Source: Pseudovibrio denitrificans JCM 12308
Lineage (GTDB): Bacteria > Pseudomonadota > Alphaproteobacteria > Rhizobiales > Stappiaceae
Assembly (NCBI RefSeq): GCF_001310815.1
Contig: NZ_BAZK01000001.1
Span: forward strand, 124,001 to 188,000
Reading direction: 5' to 3'
Length of the DNA: 64,000 nt
Below are positions 27,967 to 36,793 of this stretch, one piece after another (the stretch's first letter is position 1; every line of letters starts with the position of its first letter). The notes under the pieces are model-generated. The model made no database searches. It saw nothing but the letters and a program-made list of their open reading frames with translations, and had not been told where the DNA came from. A program made the position numbers and the translations under genes.

Positions 27967-28041
27967 ACAGCGTTTTTCAAAGTACCCATCCAAAACGCTG
28001 TTCATCGGCACTACGCCTCATGCGGCAAGCCGTTTAGTGCC
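27967..28041 (+). other. Two inverted repeats in the tssC-hcp gap
   Basis: ACAGCGTTTT (27967-27976) pairs with AAAACGCTGT (27992-28001), and GGCACTA (28007-28013) pairs with TAGTGCC (28035-28041). Both precede hcp in a 133-bp gap. They may form an hcp leader structure or stabilise the hcp message; neither has a T-run typical of a terminator. Confidence 0.5.
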
Positions 28042-28076
28042 ACAACAAAAAAGAAACCTAAAGTGGAGCAAGCGTC

Positions 28077-28607
28077 ATGGCAATTGATGCATATGTAATC
28101 TTCGAGGGGCCCGGTGCCGGTGCTATCGCCATTGAAGGCGAAACACAAGATGATGAAATGGCAGCGAAAAAAGCCTTCGAAATCGCGACTTTCAGCATGG
28201 GTGCTGAAAACACCATGGACATCGGTTCCATGCGTGGCGGTTCTGGTGCCGGCCGCGTGAAGTTTAAAGAGTTCCAGATTGAAAAGAAGAGTGACCGTGG
28301 TTCACCAGGCCTCTTCCTTGCTTGTTGTAACGGCGGTATTTACGAAACAGTGACGCTCTTACTACGTCGCTCAGGTGGTGCATCTGGTAAAGCGGGTGTG
28401 ATCTTCCTCACCTTCACCATGAAGCTGGTTGCTATCAAAGAAATCAGCTGGGAAGGCAACGACGAAGAATGTAAAGAATCCATCCAGATGGAATATGGTG
28501 CAGTTCAGATTGATTACACCATGATGGATACCACTGGTGCGATGGGCAAAACACTTACCGAAAAGTGGAGCCGCATCAAGAATACTCGCGATTTGGTCGT
28601 CAAATAA
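28077..28607 (+). CDS. hcp: T6SS inner-tube protein Hcp (TssD)
   Basis: Hcp forms the hexameric tube expelled by the sheath. The 176-residue product matches the family: MAIDAYVIFEGP, the loop AFEIATFSMGAENT, GRVKFKEFQIEKKSD, FLACCNGGIYETVTLLLRR and the C-terminal VQIDYTMMDTTG. No toxin extension is present. Start supported by GTGGAGC upstream. The gene is flanked on both sides by hairpins, which fits its usual high, separate expression level. Confidence 0.96.
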   Translation: MAIDAYVIFEGPGAGAIAIEGETQDDEMAAKKAFEIATFSMGAENTMDIGSMRGGSGAGRVKFKEFQIEKKSDRGSPGLFLACCNGGIYETVTLLLRRSGGASGKAGVIFLTFTMKLVAIKEISWEGNDEECKESIQMEYGAVQIDYTMMDTTGAMGKTLTEKWSRIKNTRDLVVK

Positions 28608-28635
28608 ACCGAGTATTTTTCTTCCCCCCTTGTGT

Positions 28636-28660
28636 GTTTGCCGGGGTTCCCCCGGCAAAC
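28636..28660 (+). terminator. Strong hairpin after hcp
   Basis: GTTTGCCGGGG, loop TTC, CCCCGGCAAAC: a perfect eleven-pair stem 28 bp after the hcp stop. The following TTTC is short, so it may act as a partial terminator or as an mRNA end protecting hcp from 3' decay. Confidence 0.75.
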
Positions 28661-28692
28661 TTTCAATGCGCCCTAGTCCGGAGTGATCCCGT

Positions 28693-29544
28693 ATGCCTGC
28701 GAAGGAACATCTAGCCACAGGTAACCTGAAAGAAGCACTCGAAATCACTCAGGAGCAAGTGCGAAAAAATCCTGAGGACGTCAAAGAGCGTATCCTCCTC
28801 TTCCAGCTCTATTGTGTGAATGGAGACTGGTTGAAAGCCAAGAAGCAACTTCCAATCATTCGACAGTTTGATGATGGCGCCATTCCCATGGTGGAGACAT
28901 ATTCTCGCTTGCTTGATATGGAGCAACTGCGTGAGGAAGTCTTTGCAGGTGTAAAGACCCCTCTTCTGTTTGGCGAACCCAAAGAGTGGCTTTCCTTTCT
29001 TATCCAAGCGCTGAAGTTCGACGTTGAAAAGAACGAACAAGCCGCCGTAGAGCTTCGTGATCAGGCTTTTGAGGAAGCAGAAGCAATCTCAGGGACCATC
29101 AACGGCGAAAAGTTTGAATGGCTCGCTGACGCCGATCCCCGATTAGGCCCAGTTCTCGAACTCATGATGAGCAATGCCTATTATTGGGTTCCCTACTCAG
29201 CCATCAAATCCATCCGAATTCCTGAGCCACGCGACCTGAGAGATATGTGCTGGACACCAGTCAATCTCTTATGGGTCAACGGCGGACCTGCAAATGGTTT
29301 CATTCCAACACGTTACGTTGAAACCGTGCATTCCGATGATGCCAATCTGAAACTTTCTCGTCTGACCTCCTGGGACGGAGATAGGCCAATTGGGCAGCGT
29401 ATGTTTGCACATGAGACATCCGAAATCCCCCTTCTTGAGGTCCGTTCAATCAACTTCGACACTCAAGTAGACGTTCACAAGGACATTGGTCCTGTCGTGG
29501 GTAGCGGCGATACTACTACTTCAACGGAGGGCGGCCATGGCTGA
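28693..29544 (+). CDS. tagJ: T6SS accessory protein TagJ (ImpE)
   Basis: ImpE/SciE family protein of 283 aa, which in other systems binds the sheath small subunit and ClpV and modulates sheath disassembly. The N-terminus is TPR-like (GNLKEALEITQEQVRKNPED, LLFQLYCVNGDWLKA). The C-terminal part has family motifs FEWLADADPRLGPVLEL, YYWVPYSAIKSI and RDLRDMCWTPVNL. A GGAGTG site precedes the start. It overlaps tssE by 8 bp. Confidence 0.93.
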   Translation: MPAKEHLATGNLKEALEITQEQVRKNPEDVKERILLFQLYCVNGDWLKAKKQLPIIRQFDDGAIPMVETYSRLLDMEQLREEVFAGVKTPLLFGEPKEWLSFLIQALKFDVEKNEQAAVELRDQAFEEAEAISGTINGEKFEWLADADPRLGPVLELMMSNAYYWVPYSAIKSIRIPEPRDLRDMCWTPVNLLWVNGGPANGFIPTRYVETVHSDDANLKLSRLTSWDGDRPIGQRMFAHETSEIPLLEVRSINFDTQVDVHKDIGPVVGSGDTTTSTEGGHG

Positions 29545-30043
29545 ACGGCCACTTGCTGATCGGTTGGTCCCGTCTTTGCTGGACCGTCTAACAGATGACA
29601 ACCCGTTTCAGCAGGTAGAGCCCCGTGAAGCCCGCGTCACCAGCTCGGTTAATCTTCGGTATTCCATTCAGCGTGATTTGGAGTGGCTTTTTAACACAAC
29701 ACGGCTTGGCTCTGACATCGATCTAACACCTTACCCTGAAGTCCAGTCCTCCGTCTTAAACTTTGGAATTCCAGACCTTGGAGCAATGACAACCAAAAGC
29801 GCCGAGGAAATTGAAGATATCCTGCACGAAGCCATTGTCAACTTCGAGCCTCGCGTCATCGAAGAAAGTCTGCTGGTTTCGATCGTCGAACCAAACAAGC
29901 CACGTCGCTCCAACCGTCTGGATTTTCAGATTGAAGGGCAGCTGTGGTCTCAACCTTTGCCACAAGCTTTGTATCTGCGCACTGAGTTCGATCTTGATGT
30001 GCATGCAGTGCAGATAGCTAAACCGCGCCAGCGAGGTTCCTGA
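29537..30043 (+). CDS. tssE: T6SS baseplate protein TssE
   Basis: Gp25-like baseplate protein of 168 aa. It shows LADRLVPSLLDRLTDD at the start, SIQRDLEWLFNTTRL, VLNFGIPDLGAM and the lysozyme-like fold core ALAxxEPR-type region NFEPRVIEESLLVSI. The start at 29537 (MAERPL) overlaps the tagJ stop; an earlier in-frame start would not add family sequence. Followed directly by tssF. Confidence 0.94.
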   Translation: MAERPLADRLVPSLLDRLTDDNPFQQVEPREARVTSSVNLRYSIQRDLEWLFNTTRLGSDIDLTPYPEVQSSVLNFGIPDLGAMTTKSAEEIEDILHEAIVNFEPRVIEESLLVSIVEPNKPRRSNRLDFQIEGQLWSQPLPQALYLRTEFDLDVHAVQIAKPRQRGS

Positions 30044-30044
30044 C

Positions 30045-31922
30045 ATGAAGCCTTGGCTGCTTCCTTATTACAACAGAGAATTACAGCACATACGCGAAAG
30101 TGCCTCAGAATTTGCAGAGGCATATCCCAAGGTTGCAGGCCGCCTCGGGTTGAGTGGCTTTGACTGTGCAGACCCTTATGTGGAGCGGTTACTAGAGGGC
30201 TTTGCGTTTCTGACCGCGCGTGTTCAGTATAAGCTAGATGCCCAGTTCCCTCAGTTCACGCAGCATCTTCTGGAGATGGTGTATCCGCATTTTCTGGCGC
30301 CCGTGCCATCCATGCTGATTGCCAGCCTTGAGCCAGATATGACACAGGGCTCACTGAAGGAAGGCTATCTGGTTCCTCGTGGAACTCAACTACGTAGCCG
30401 GAAAAGTGCACGCGGAGCAACGCCTTGTACCTACAAGACGGCTCACGACACAACCTTATGGCCTGTCAGCGTAGAAGCTGTCGACTATCTTGCAAGCCCG
30501 AGTGAGCTGGCCGCACAGAAAGTTGAGGTACGCAACGGAGCTAAGGCTGGGCTTCGCATTCGGCTGAAGACCGTTGGCAATATCCCCTTCAACGAATTGG
30601 CGCTGGATGAGCTCCCCCTCTATTTGCGAGGTGGCGGCTCTCAGCCGGTGAAGCTCTACGAGCAAATTATCGGTAACTGTGCGGGCGTTGCCATTCGTCC
30701 GACAAGCCTGCCGACACCATGGGAAATCAATCTCCCCTCTGAAATCGTGAACACACGCGGTTATGGAGATGAAGATGCTCTGCTCCCCTACGGCCCTCAA
30801 TCCTTCAGCGGGTATCGTTTGCTGCAGGAGTACTTTGCTTTCCCACATAGGTTCCTGTTTGCTGAACTGACAAATCTGCAACCAGCTGTTCGCCAATGTG
30901 AAACCGATGAGATGGATATTTTCCTGCTTTTCAATCGGGTTGACAGGGATCTGGAGCGCGCCGTTGATCGCGCGAATATTGCGTTGTTTTGTACGCCAGC
31001 CATCAATCTGTTCTCCACGCGACTGGATCGCTTGCACATCAATGACAGGCGCAGTGATCACCATGTGGTGCCGGATCGTTCCAAGCCGCTGGACTATGAG
31101 ATCTATCAGTTGGAGGAAGTGGAAGGCTACAGCTCTCAGGGTGATGCGCCGCAGATCTTCAAACCGTTTTACAGCCTCTCAAGTTCTCAGGATATTCGCA
31201 GTGAGAGTGCTTACTATACAGTTCATCGGAAACAACGCTTAGCGACGGCAAAGCGGAAGATTACGGGTGGTCGCAGTAACTATCTGGGCACCGAGATCTT
31301 CATCAGCCTCGTGGATGCGAAAGATGCTCCCTATAATCTATCACTCAATCAGCTGGGCATTCGCGCACTTTGTACAAACCGAGACTTGCCATTAATGATG
31401 CCTATTGGCGCGGGCAAATCAGACTTTTCGCTTCCAGAAGGTGGTCCAGTCAACGCGGTGAAGTGTATTGACGGACCAAGCCGCCCTCGCCCCTCCAACA
31501 TCTTTGGCGAAACTGCATGGCGGTTCATCAACCATTTGTCACTGAACTATCTCAGTATAGCGGATAACAACGATACCGATGGCGCGCAGGCCCTGCGATC
31601 CATTCTGCATCTTTATGCGCCGCTGGGAGATACCTCTACGACGCAGCAGATAGATGGTGTTCGATCTATCAAATCTACCCGAGCAGTGCGTCGTCTTCCT
31701 GGGCGTGGCCTCTCTTCGGTTGCCCGTGGTCTGGAGCTCAACATAACGCTCGATGAAGCCGCATTTGAAGGCACGGGTGTATTTCTCTTGGGAGCAGTGC
31801 TCAACGAGTTCTTCGCGCGTTACGTATCGATTAACAGCTTCACGGAAACCGTGGTGAGATCGAGCATTCGTGGTGAAGTGATGCGTTGGCCATGTCAGAT
31901 TGGGAGGCGTCATAGGCTATGA
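30045..31922 (+). CDS. tssF: T6SS baseplate protein TssF (VasA)
   Basis: Baseplate wedge component of 625 aa. Diagnostic N-terminus LPYYNRELQHIRESASEFAE, then YPKVAGRLGL, DPYVERLLEGFAFLTARV, and QFTQHLLEMVYPHFLAP. The C-terminus RGEVMRWPCQIGRRHRL is also typical. The start is 1 bp after the tssE stop, and the stop overlaps the tssG start as ATGA, so E, F and G appear translationally coupled in the order found in ImpF-G-H clusters. Confidence 0.95.
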   Translation: MKPWLLPYYNRELQHIRESASEFAEAYPKVAGRLGLSGFDCADPYVERLLEGFAFLTARVQYKLDAQFPQFTQHLLEMVYPHFLAPVPSMLIASLEPDMTQGSLKEGYLVPRGTQLRSRKSARGATPCTYKTAHDTTLWPVSVEAVDYLASPSELAAQKVEVRNGAKAGLRIRLKTVGNIPFNELALDELPLYLRGGGSQPVKLYEQIIGNCAGVAIRPTSLPTPWEINLPSEIVNTRGYGDEDALLPYGPQSFSGYRLLQEYFAFPHRFLFAELTNLQPAVRQCETDEMDIFLLFNRVDRDLERAVDRANIALFCTPAINLFSTRLDRLHINDRRSDHHVVPDRSKPLDYEIYQLEEVEGYSSQGDAPQIFKPFYSLSSSQDIRSESAYYTVHRKQRLATAKRKITGGRSNYLGTEIFISLVDAKDAPYNLSLNQLGIRALCTNRDLPLMMPIGAGKSDFSLPEGGPVNAVKCIDGPSRPRPSNIFGETAWRFINHLSLNYLSIADNNDTDGAQALRSILHLYAPLGDTSTTQQIDGVRSIKSTRAVRRLPGRGLSSVARGLELNITLDEAAFEGTGVFLLGAVLNEFFARYVSINSFTETVVRSSIRGEVMRWPCQIGRRHRL

Positions 31923-33085
31923 CCGGTTCCCAGACACCTCCTCCCTCTATTGGTCCACCGCCGAAACCGACACCTTCCAATGGTGCAAACAAGGTCCCTG
32001 CGGTTACACAGCAGCCTCCAACACAAGAAGCACGCTGGAGGGGGCGTTTGCGTTCGGCTGAGAAAGACTTTCTCGACTACGAGTTTTTGCCTCTGGTCCG
32101 GCTTATTGAATGTGCCAATCCCAATAAACCTCGCATCGGAACATCCCGCCGATGTCAGGATGATCCTGTCCGGTTCTCTCATGAGCCACATTTGCAGTTT
32201 GAAGCTTCGACGATCACAGCTTTCAAGCAGGGTGTTGGCACTAATCCAAGTCGAATGACCAGCCGTTTCCTCGGTCTCTTTGGTCCTAATGGACCGATGC
32301 CCCTGCATCTGACCGAATATGCGTTTAAGCGAGAGCATCAGCACCGCGATACGACCATGCGGGCGTTCGCGGATGTATTCCATCATCGTATTCTCAGCCT
32401 GTTTTATCGGGCTGCGATCACCGGTGAACCTGCTTTCAGCTTTGATCGACCTGAGCAGGATCGGTATTCAATCTATACCGGTGCATTGGCTGGCTTTGGG
32501 CCGACAGAGTTCCGGCACAGAGATGATCTACCAGACGTGGTGAAGTACCATTTTGCGGGTCGGCTAGCGCTGCAAACACGCGGAGCAGATGGCTTGCTGG
32601 CCATCCTCAGCTGTTACTTCAACCTCCCCGTTGAGCTTGAAGAGTTTATTGGTGAGTGGCTTTATCTGCCCAAAAAGCAGGTGACTGCGCTCAATGGTTT
32701 CCGCAACGCTGGCCTTCTTGGAGTTGGTGCAGCTTTGGGTGGTCGTGTCTGGTCCAGCGACACCAAGTTCCGCGTTGCATTTGGACCGCTTTCTCTGCGC
32801 GATTATGAGGGTTTATTGCCTGATGGCATTTCCATGCCGCGGCTGCTTTCTGCTGTTCGTGCTTATTGTGGTGATGAGCTGGAATGGGATGTGGCTTTGG
32901 TGCTGAAACGCAACCAGGTGCCTACAACTCGTCTGGGACAATACGGAAAACTTGGTTGGACCACGTGGCTCTCGCCCAAGAAACAGGGCGGCCCGGTTCG
33001 AGATCTCAATTTGCGCCCCCGTCAAGTTACTGAAAAATCAAAAAAAGCGTCTGTTCATAGCAACGGTAGTGCGAAGGCTGCCTAG
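31919..33085 (+). CDS. tssG: T6SS baseplate protein TssG
   Basis: Baseplate wedge partner of TssF, 388 aa. Family features are FLPLVRLIECANP, the motif EPHLQFEAS, RMTSRFLGLFGPNGPMPLHL, the HHRILSLFYRAA region and a beta-rich C-terminus with FRVAFGPLSLRDYEGLLP. The first 40 residues are Pro/Thr/Gln-rich and probably disordered, longer than in many homologues. The final 25 residues are basic. Confidence 0.94.
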   Translation: MTGSQTPPPSIGPPPKPTPSNGANKVPAVTQQPPTQEARWRGRLRSAEKDFLDYEFLPLVRLIECANPNKPRIGTSRRCQDDPVRFSHEPHLQFEASTITAFKQGVGTNPSRMTSRFLGLFGPNGPMPLHLTEYAFKREHQHRDTTMRAFADVFHHRILSLFYRAAITGEPAFSFDRPEQDRYSIYTGALAGFGPTEFRHRDDLPDVVKYHFAGRLALQTRGADGLLAILSCYFNLPVELEEFIGEWLYLPKKQVTALNGFRNAGLLGVGAALGGRVWSSDTKFRVAFGPLSLRDYEGLLPDGISMPRLLSAVRAYCGDELEWDVALVLKRNQVPTTRLGQYGKLGWTTWLSPKKQGGPVRDLNLRPRQVTEKSKKASVHSNGSAKAA

Positions 33086-33093
33086 GAGTTCCC

Positions 33094-35775
33094 ATGAGTG
33101 ATATCAAACGAGCGTCCCTCTTCGGTAAATTAAATCCGACCTGTTATCAGGCAATCGACAGCGCTACGACTTTTTGTAAGATGCGCGGCAATCCTTATGT
33201 GGAGTTGGAACATTGGTTCCAGCAGCTGCTGAGTGCGCAGGATTCAGATTTACACCGTATCATTCGCGATGCGGGTATCGATGAGGCACGGCTTGCGTCG
33301 GATCTCACCAAAGCTTTAGACAAACTCCCGCGCGGTGCAAGTTCCGTTAGCGACCTATCCCAACACGTGGAGGAAGCGGTTGAACGTGGCTGGGTTTATG
33401 CCACACTTATGTTTGGCGACAACGCCATCCGCAGTGGCTATCTCCTGATCGGCATTCTCAAGACCCCCGGTCTGCGCAACACGCTCTTTGGCATCTCACG
33501 ATTGTTCGAGAACATTTCCGCAGACGATACTGCGGCCCGCTACAAGAAGATTACAGAAGGCTCTCCTGAAGAAGGCAAAGCCAAGGATGGAACGCAGCTG
33601 GATGCAGGTGAGCAACATGCTGCCGCCCCTGGATTAAAAACGGCTGATGAAGCCCTTGATGCTTACTGCACGGATGTAACTGCCAAAGCAAAAGAAGGCC
33701 AGCTGGATCCTGTTATTGGCCGCGAAGAAGAAATCCGACAGATCATTGATACGCTGATGCGCCGCCGCCAAAACAACCCTATCCTGACTGGTGAAGCCGG
33801 TGTTGGTAAGACCGCTGTTGTTGAAGGCCTGGCGATCCGCATTGCTGAAGGTGATGTGCCACCGTCCATCAAAGACGTACGGGTTCTGCTGCTGGATGTA
33901 GGTCTGCTGCAGGCCGGTGCTGGAGTTAAAGGCGAGTTTGAAGATCGTCTGCGCAAGATTTTGGATGCGGTTCGCTCCTCTGTACAGCCGATTATTCTGT
34001 TCATCGACGAAGCCCATACACTGATTGGTGCTGGTGGCGCCGCTGGTACCGGTGATGCCGCGAACCTGCTTAAACCAGCTCTGGCACGTGGAGAGTTGCG
34101 GACGATCGCGGCCACCACATGGTCAGAGTACAAGAAGCATATTGAGAAAGACCCTGCTCTTGCCCGGCGGTTCCAGAACATTCTGGTTGAAGAGCCAGAT
34201 CCGGATAAAGCTGTTGCCATTATGCGCGGTGTGGCAGCCATGCTTGAAAAGCACCATCAGGTGCAAATCCTTGATGAAGCATTGGAAGCTGCAGTTCATC
34301 TTTCCATGCGCTTTATTCCGGCTCGGCAGTTGCCCGACAAAGCAATCAGTTTGATTGATACGGCCTGTGCCCGCGTTGCCCTCTCCCAACACGCTACACC
34401 GGCAGCGGTAGATGATTGCCGGAAGCGGCAAGTGATGGTGGAGACAGAGCGAGATATTCTGGAACGCGAGTCTCAATCCGGTTTTGATGTGGGAGAGAAA
34501 CTCTCTGACGTTAAAAAGAAACTGACGGAACTTGAGAAAGAGCGCGAAGGGCTGGAAGCAGAGTGGATCAAAGAGCAAACGCTCGTTGGAGACATTCTGA
34601 AACTGCGTGAAGTGTTCCGCCAAACCAATGGCGATGAGAATGCCGATACAGCGCCAGTTAAGAAAGAACTCGACGAGAAGCTGGAAGAGCTGACAGAGCT
34701 TCAAGGTGAACATCCGCTCATTTTGCCTGAAGTCGACGCGCAGGCGGTTGCTACCATTGTTTCGGACTGGACTGGCATTCCAACAGGCCGAATGGTTTCT
34801 AATGAAATCAACACCGTCCTTCATCTGAGCGATATTCTGCGCAAGCGGATTATTGGTCAGGATCATGCGATGGAAGTGATCGCGCGCCGTGTGAAGACTT
34901 CGCGCGCCAATCTGGATAATCCAAGCCGCCCAATCGGTGTTTTCCTGCTTGTGGGACCAAGTGGTGTCGGTAAGACCGAAACCGCTCTGGCCCTTGCCGA
35001 GACGCTTTATGGCGGTGAACAGAACCTCATTACAATCAACATGAGTGAATTTCAGGAGAGCCATACTGTTTCAACCCTGAAGGGCTCACCTCCCGGGTAT
35101 GTAGGTTACGGTGAAGGTGGTGTTCTGACAGAGGCCGTGCGCCGCAGGCCCTATAGCATCGTGCTGCTTGATGAGGTTGAGAAGGCCCACCCAGACGTGC
35201 ATGAGCTGTTCTTCCAGGTCTTTGACAAAGGCATGATGGAAGATGGTGAAGGCCGGAAGATCAATTTCAAGAACACTCTGATCCTTCTCACCGCGAACGT
35301 CGGTAGTGATCTCATCCTGGACATGTGCGCTGACGAAGATCTGGTGCCGGATCCAGATGGCATTGCCAAGGCTTTGAGACCACCGCTTCTGAAGGCTTTC
35401 CCAGCCGCCCTGCTCGGTCGTCTTGTGACAGTGCCTTACTACCCACTGAGCTCGCCGGTCATTCATAAGATCATCAACCTGCAGCTTGGCCGCATTGGTG
35501 ATCGTATTCTTGAGAACCACAATGTGAAGTTCACCTGGGATGACTCCGTTGTGAAACTGATTGAGAGCAGATGTGCCGAAATCGAGAGTGGTGGACGCAT
35601 GATCGATGCGATCCTAACCAACACTCTGCTGCCTGATATCAGCACTGAGTTCCTCAAGAACATGAGTGAAGACAAGAAGATCACAGAACTCAAAGTGCAT
35701 ACAGATGGCGATGCCTTTGACTACAAGTTCAAGAAATCACCTGTGGCGAAAAAGGATAAGCATAAGAAGAAGTAA
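33094..35775 (+). CDS. tssH: T6SS AAA+ ATPase TssH (ClpV)
   Basis: ClpB-class unfoldase of 893 aa that recycles contracted sheath. The N-terminal double Clp-N repeat (about residues 10-160) precedes the first AAA domain with Walker A GEAGVGKTAVVEG near residue 233, Walker B IILFIDEAHT, and a coiled-coil middle domain (KLTELEKEREGLEAEWIKEQ). The second AAA domain has GPSGVGKTETALALAE near 620 and PYSIVLLDEVEKAHPD. The C-terminus ends in a Lys-rich tail. Start has TAGGAG upstream. ClpV rather than housekeeping ClpB is indicated by context and the Clp-N sequence. Confidence 0.96.
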   Translation: MSDIKRASLFGKLNPTCYQAIDSATTFCKMRGNPYVELEHWFQQLLSAQDSDLHRIIRDAGIDEARLASDLTKALDKLPRGASSVSDLSQHVEEAVERGWVYATLMFGDNAIRSGYLLIGILKTPGLRNTLFGISRLFENISADDTAARYKKITEGSPEEGKAKDGTQLDAGEQHAAAPGLKTADEALDAYCTDVTAKAKEGQLDPVIGREEEIRQIIDTLMRRRQNNPILTGEAGVGKTAVVEGLAIRIAEGDVPPSIKDVRVLLLDVGLLQAGAGVKGEFEDRLRKILDAVRSSVQPIILFIDEAHTLIGAGGAAGTGDAANLLKPALARGELRTIAATTWSEYKKHIEKDPALARRFQNILVEEPDPDKAVAIMRGVAAMLEKHHQVQILDEALEAAVHLSMRFIPARQLPDKAISLIDTACARVALSQHATPAAVDDCRKRQVMVETERDILERESQSGFDVGEKLSDVKKKLTELEKEREGLEAEWIKEQTLVGDILKLREVFRQTNGDENADTAPVKKELDEKLEELTELQGEHPLILPEVDAQAVATIVSDWTGIPTGRMVSNEINTVLHLSDILRKRIIGQDHAMEVIARRVKTSRANLDNPSRPIGVFLLVGPSGVGKTETALALAETLYGGEQNLITINMSEFQESHTVSTLKGSPPGYVGYGEGGVLTEAVRRRPYSIVLLDEVEKAHPDVHELFFQVFDKGMMEDGEGRKINFKNTLILLTANVGSDLILDMCADEDLVPDPDGIAKALRPPLLKAFPAALLGRLVTVPYYPLSSPVIHKIINLQLGRIGDRILENHNVKFTWDDSVVKLIESRCAEIESGGRMIDAILTNTLLPDISTEFLKNMSEDKKITELKVHTDGDAFDYKFKKSPVAKKDKHKKK

Positions 35776-35906
35776 GAGCCTGACCTGACGAACCTAATAA
35801 ACCTAAAAGAAAAATAGGAACATAGGCTTATCAGTTTTTTTACCACAGAAACTAACTGAAACAAAACACGTCGGAACTACTTTTCCAAGTGACGAGGAGT
35901 CCAACG

Positions 35907-36793
35907 ATGCAGAAAGTCAAGCAATCGGCAAGGAGACGGTCGACGCGCATTCCTGCGTGGCGCCTCACTCTGCGCCGTATTGTTCGTTCTGATGCATTTC
36001 AGTACACTTTTCTCTTCCTGATTATTGTCAATGCCATCAGTCTTGGCTTGGCAACATCCCCCTCCGTGCGCCGGATCACTGGTGATGGTCAGGTGATCTT
36101 CGATGACGTGATCATCGGGCTCTTCATTCTGGAGTTTGTCCTGAAGATCATGGCTTTTGGCGTTCGCTTCTTCAAAAGCTGGTGGAACATCTTCGACATT
36201 TCGGTTGTCAGTTTCTCGCTCCTACCACAATCCGGCTACCTGAGCGTATTGCGTGCCCTTCGTGTCATGCGGGCCATGCGCGTGCTTTCCTTCCTGCCTC
36301 AGTACCGGCAGGTGATGCAGGCGCTGCTTGACGCTCTGCCCGGCATGTTCTCCGTGATGATCGTATTGGCACTGATTTATTACGTGTTTGCCGTGATGGC
36401 GACGGGCTTGTTTGGGGCAAGTTTCCCGGATTGGTTTGGCGATATTGGCCGGTCCCTCTACTCGCTCTTCCAGATCATGACGCTGGAGAGCTGGTCAATG
36501 GGGATCGTGCGACCGGTGATGAAGATCTACCATATGCCTGGGCCCTGTTCATCCCCTTCATCTTCCTGACAGCCTTTGCAGTGCTCAACCTTTTCATCGG
36601 TCTGATCGTCAGCTCCATGCAGGGCATCTATCAGGAAGAACACAGTGAAGATGTTGAACGTCTTCGCCTCCTCGTTTCCGCAGAAAACCGCGCGATTGCT
36701 CACCAGCTGGAAGCTGCTCAGCTGCAAGTGATCAAAACCCTCGAACGTCTTGAAGAACAAGTAGAAAATAACAAGAGAGATCGTGATGAGTGA
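35907..36793 (+). CDS. Bacterial voltage-gated sodium channel (NavBac type), frameshifted
   Basis: Six-helix voltage-gated channel subunit of about 295 aa in the inner membrane; four subunits form a pore. S1 is FLFLIIVNAISLGL, S3 WWNIFDISVVSFSLL, and the S4 voltage sensor carries regularly spaced Arg in LRALRVMRAMRVLSFLPQYRQ. The selectivity filter is MTLESWSMGIVRP, the sequence type of known sodium-selective NavBac channels. S6 (FIFLTAFAVLNLFIGLIVSSM) runs into a C-terminal coiled coil (LEAAQLQVIKTLERLEEQVE). The frame breaks at 36537-36538; one added C joins YHMP to WALFIPF. A GAGGAG site supports the start at 35907. The stop overlaps the next gene's start by 8 bp, an unusual coupling with a T6SS gene. 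Confidence 0.9.

Noticed and set aside
28001..28076. Possible sigma-54 promoter before hcp
   Set aside because: A GGCAC element is present but the GC element is not at the required spacing.
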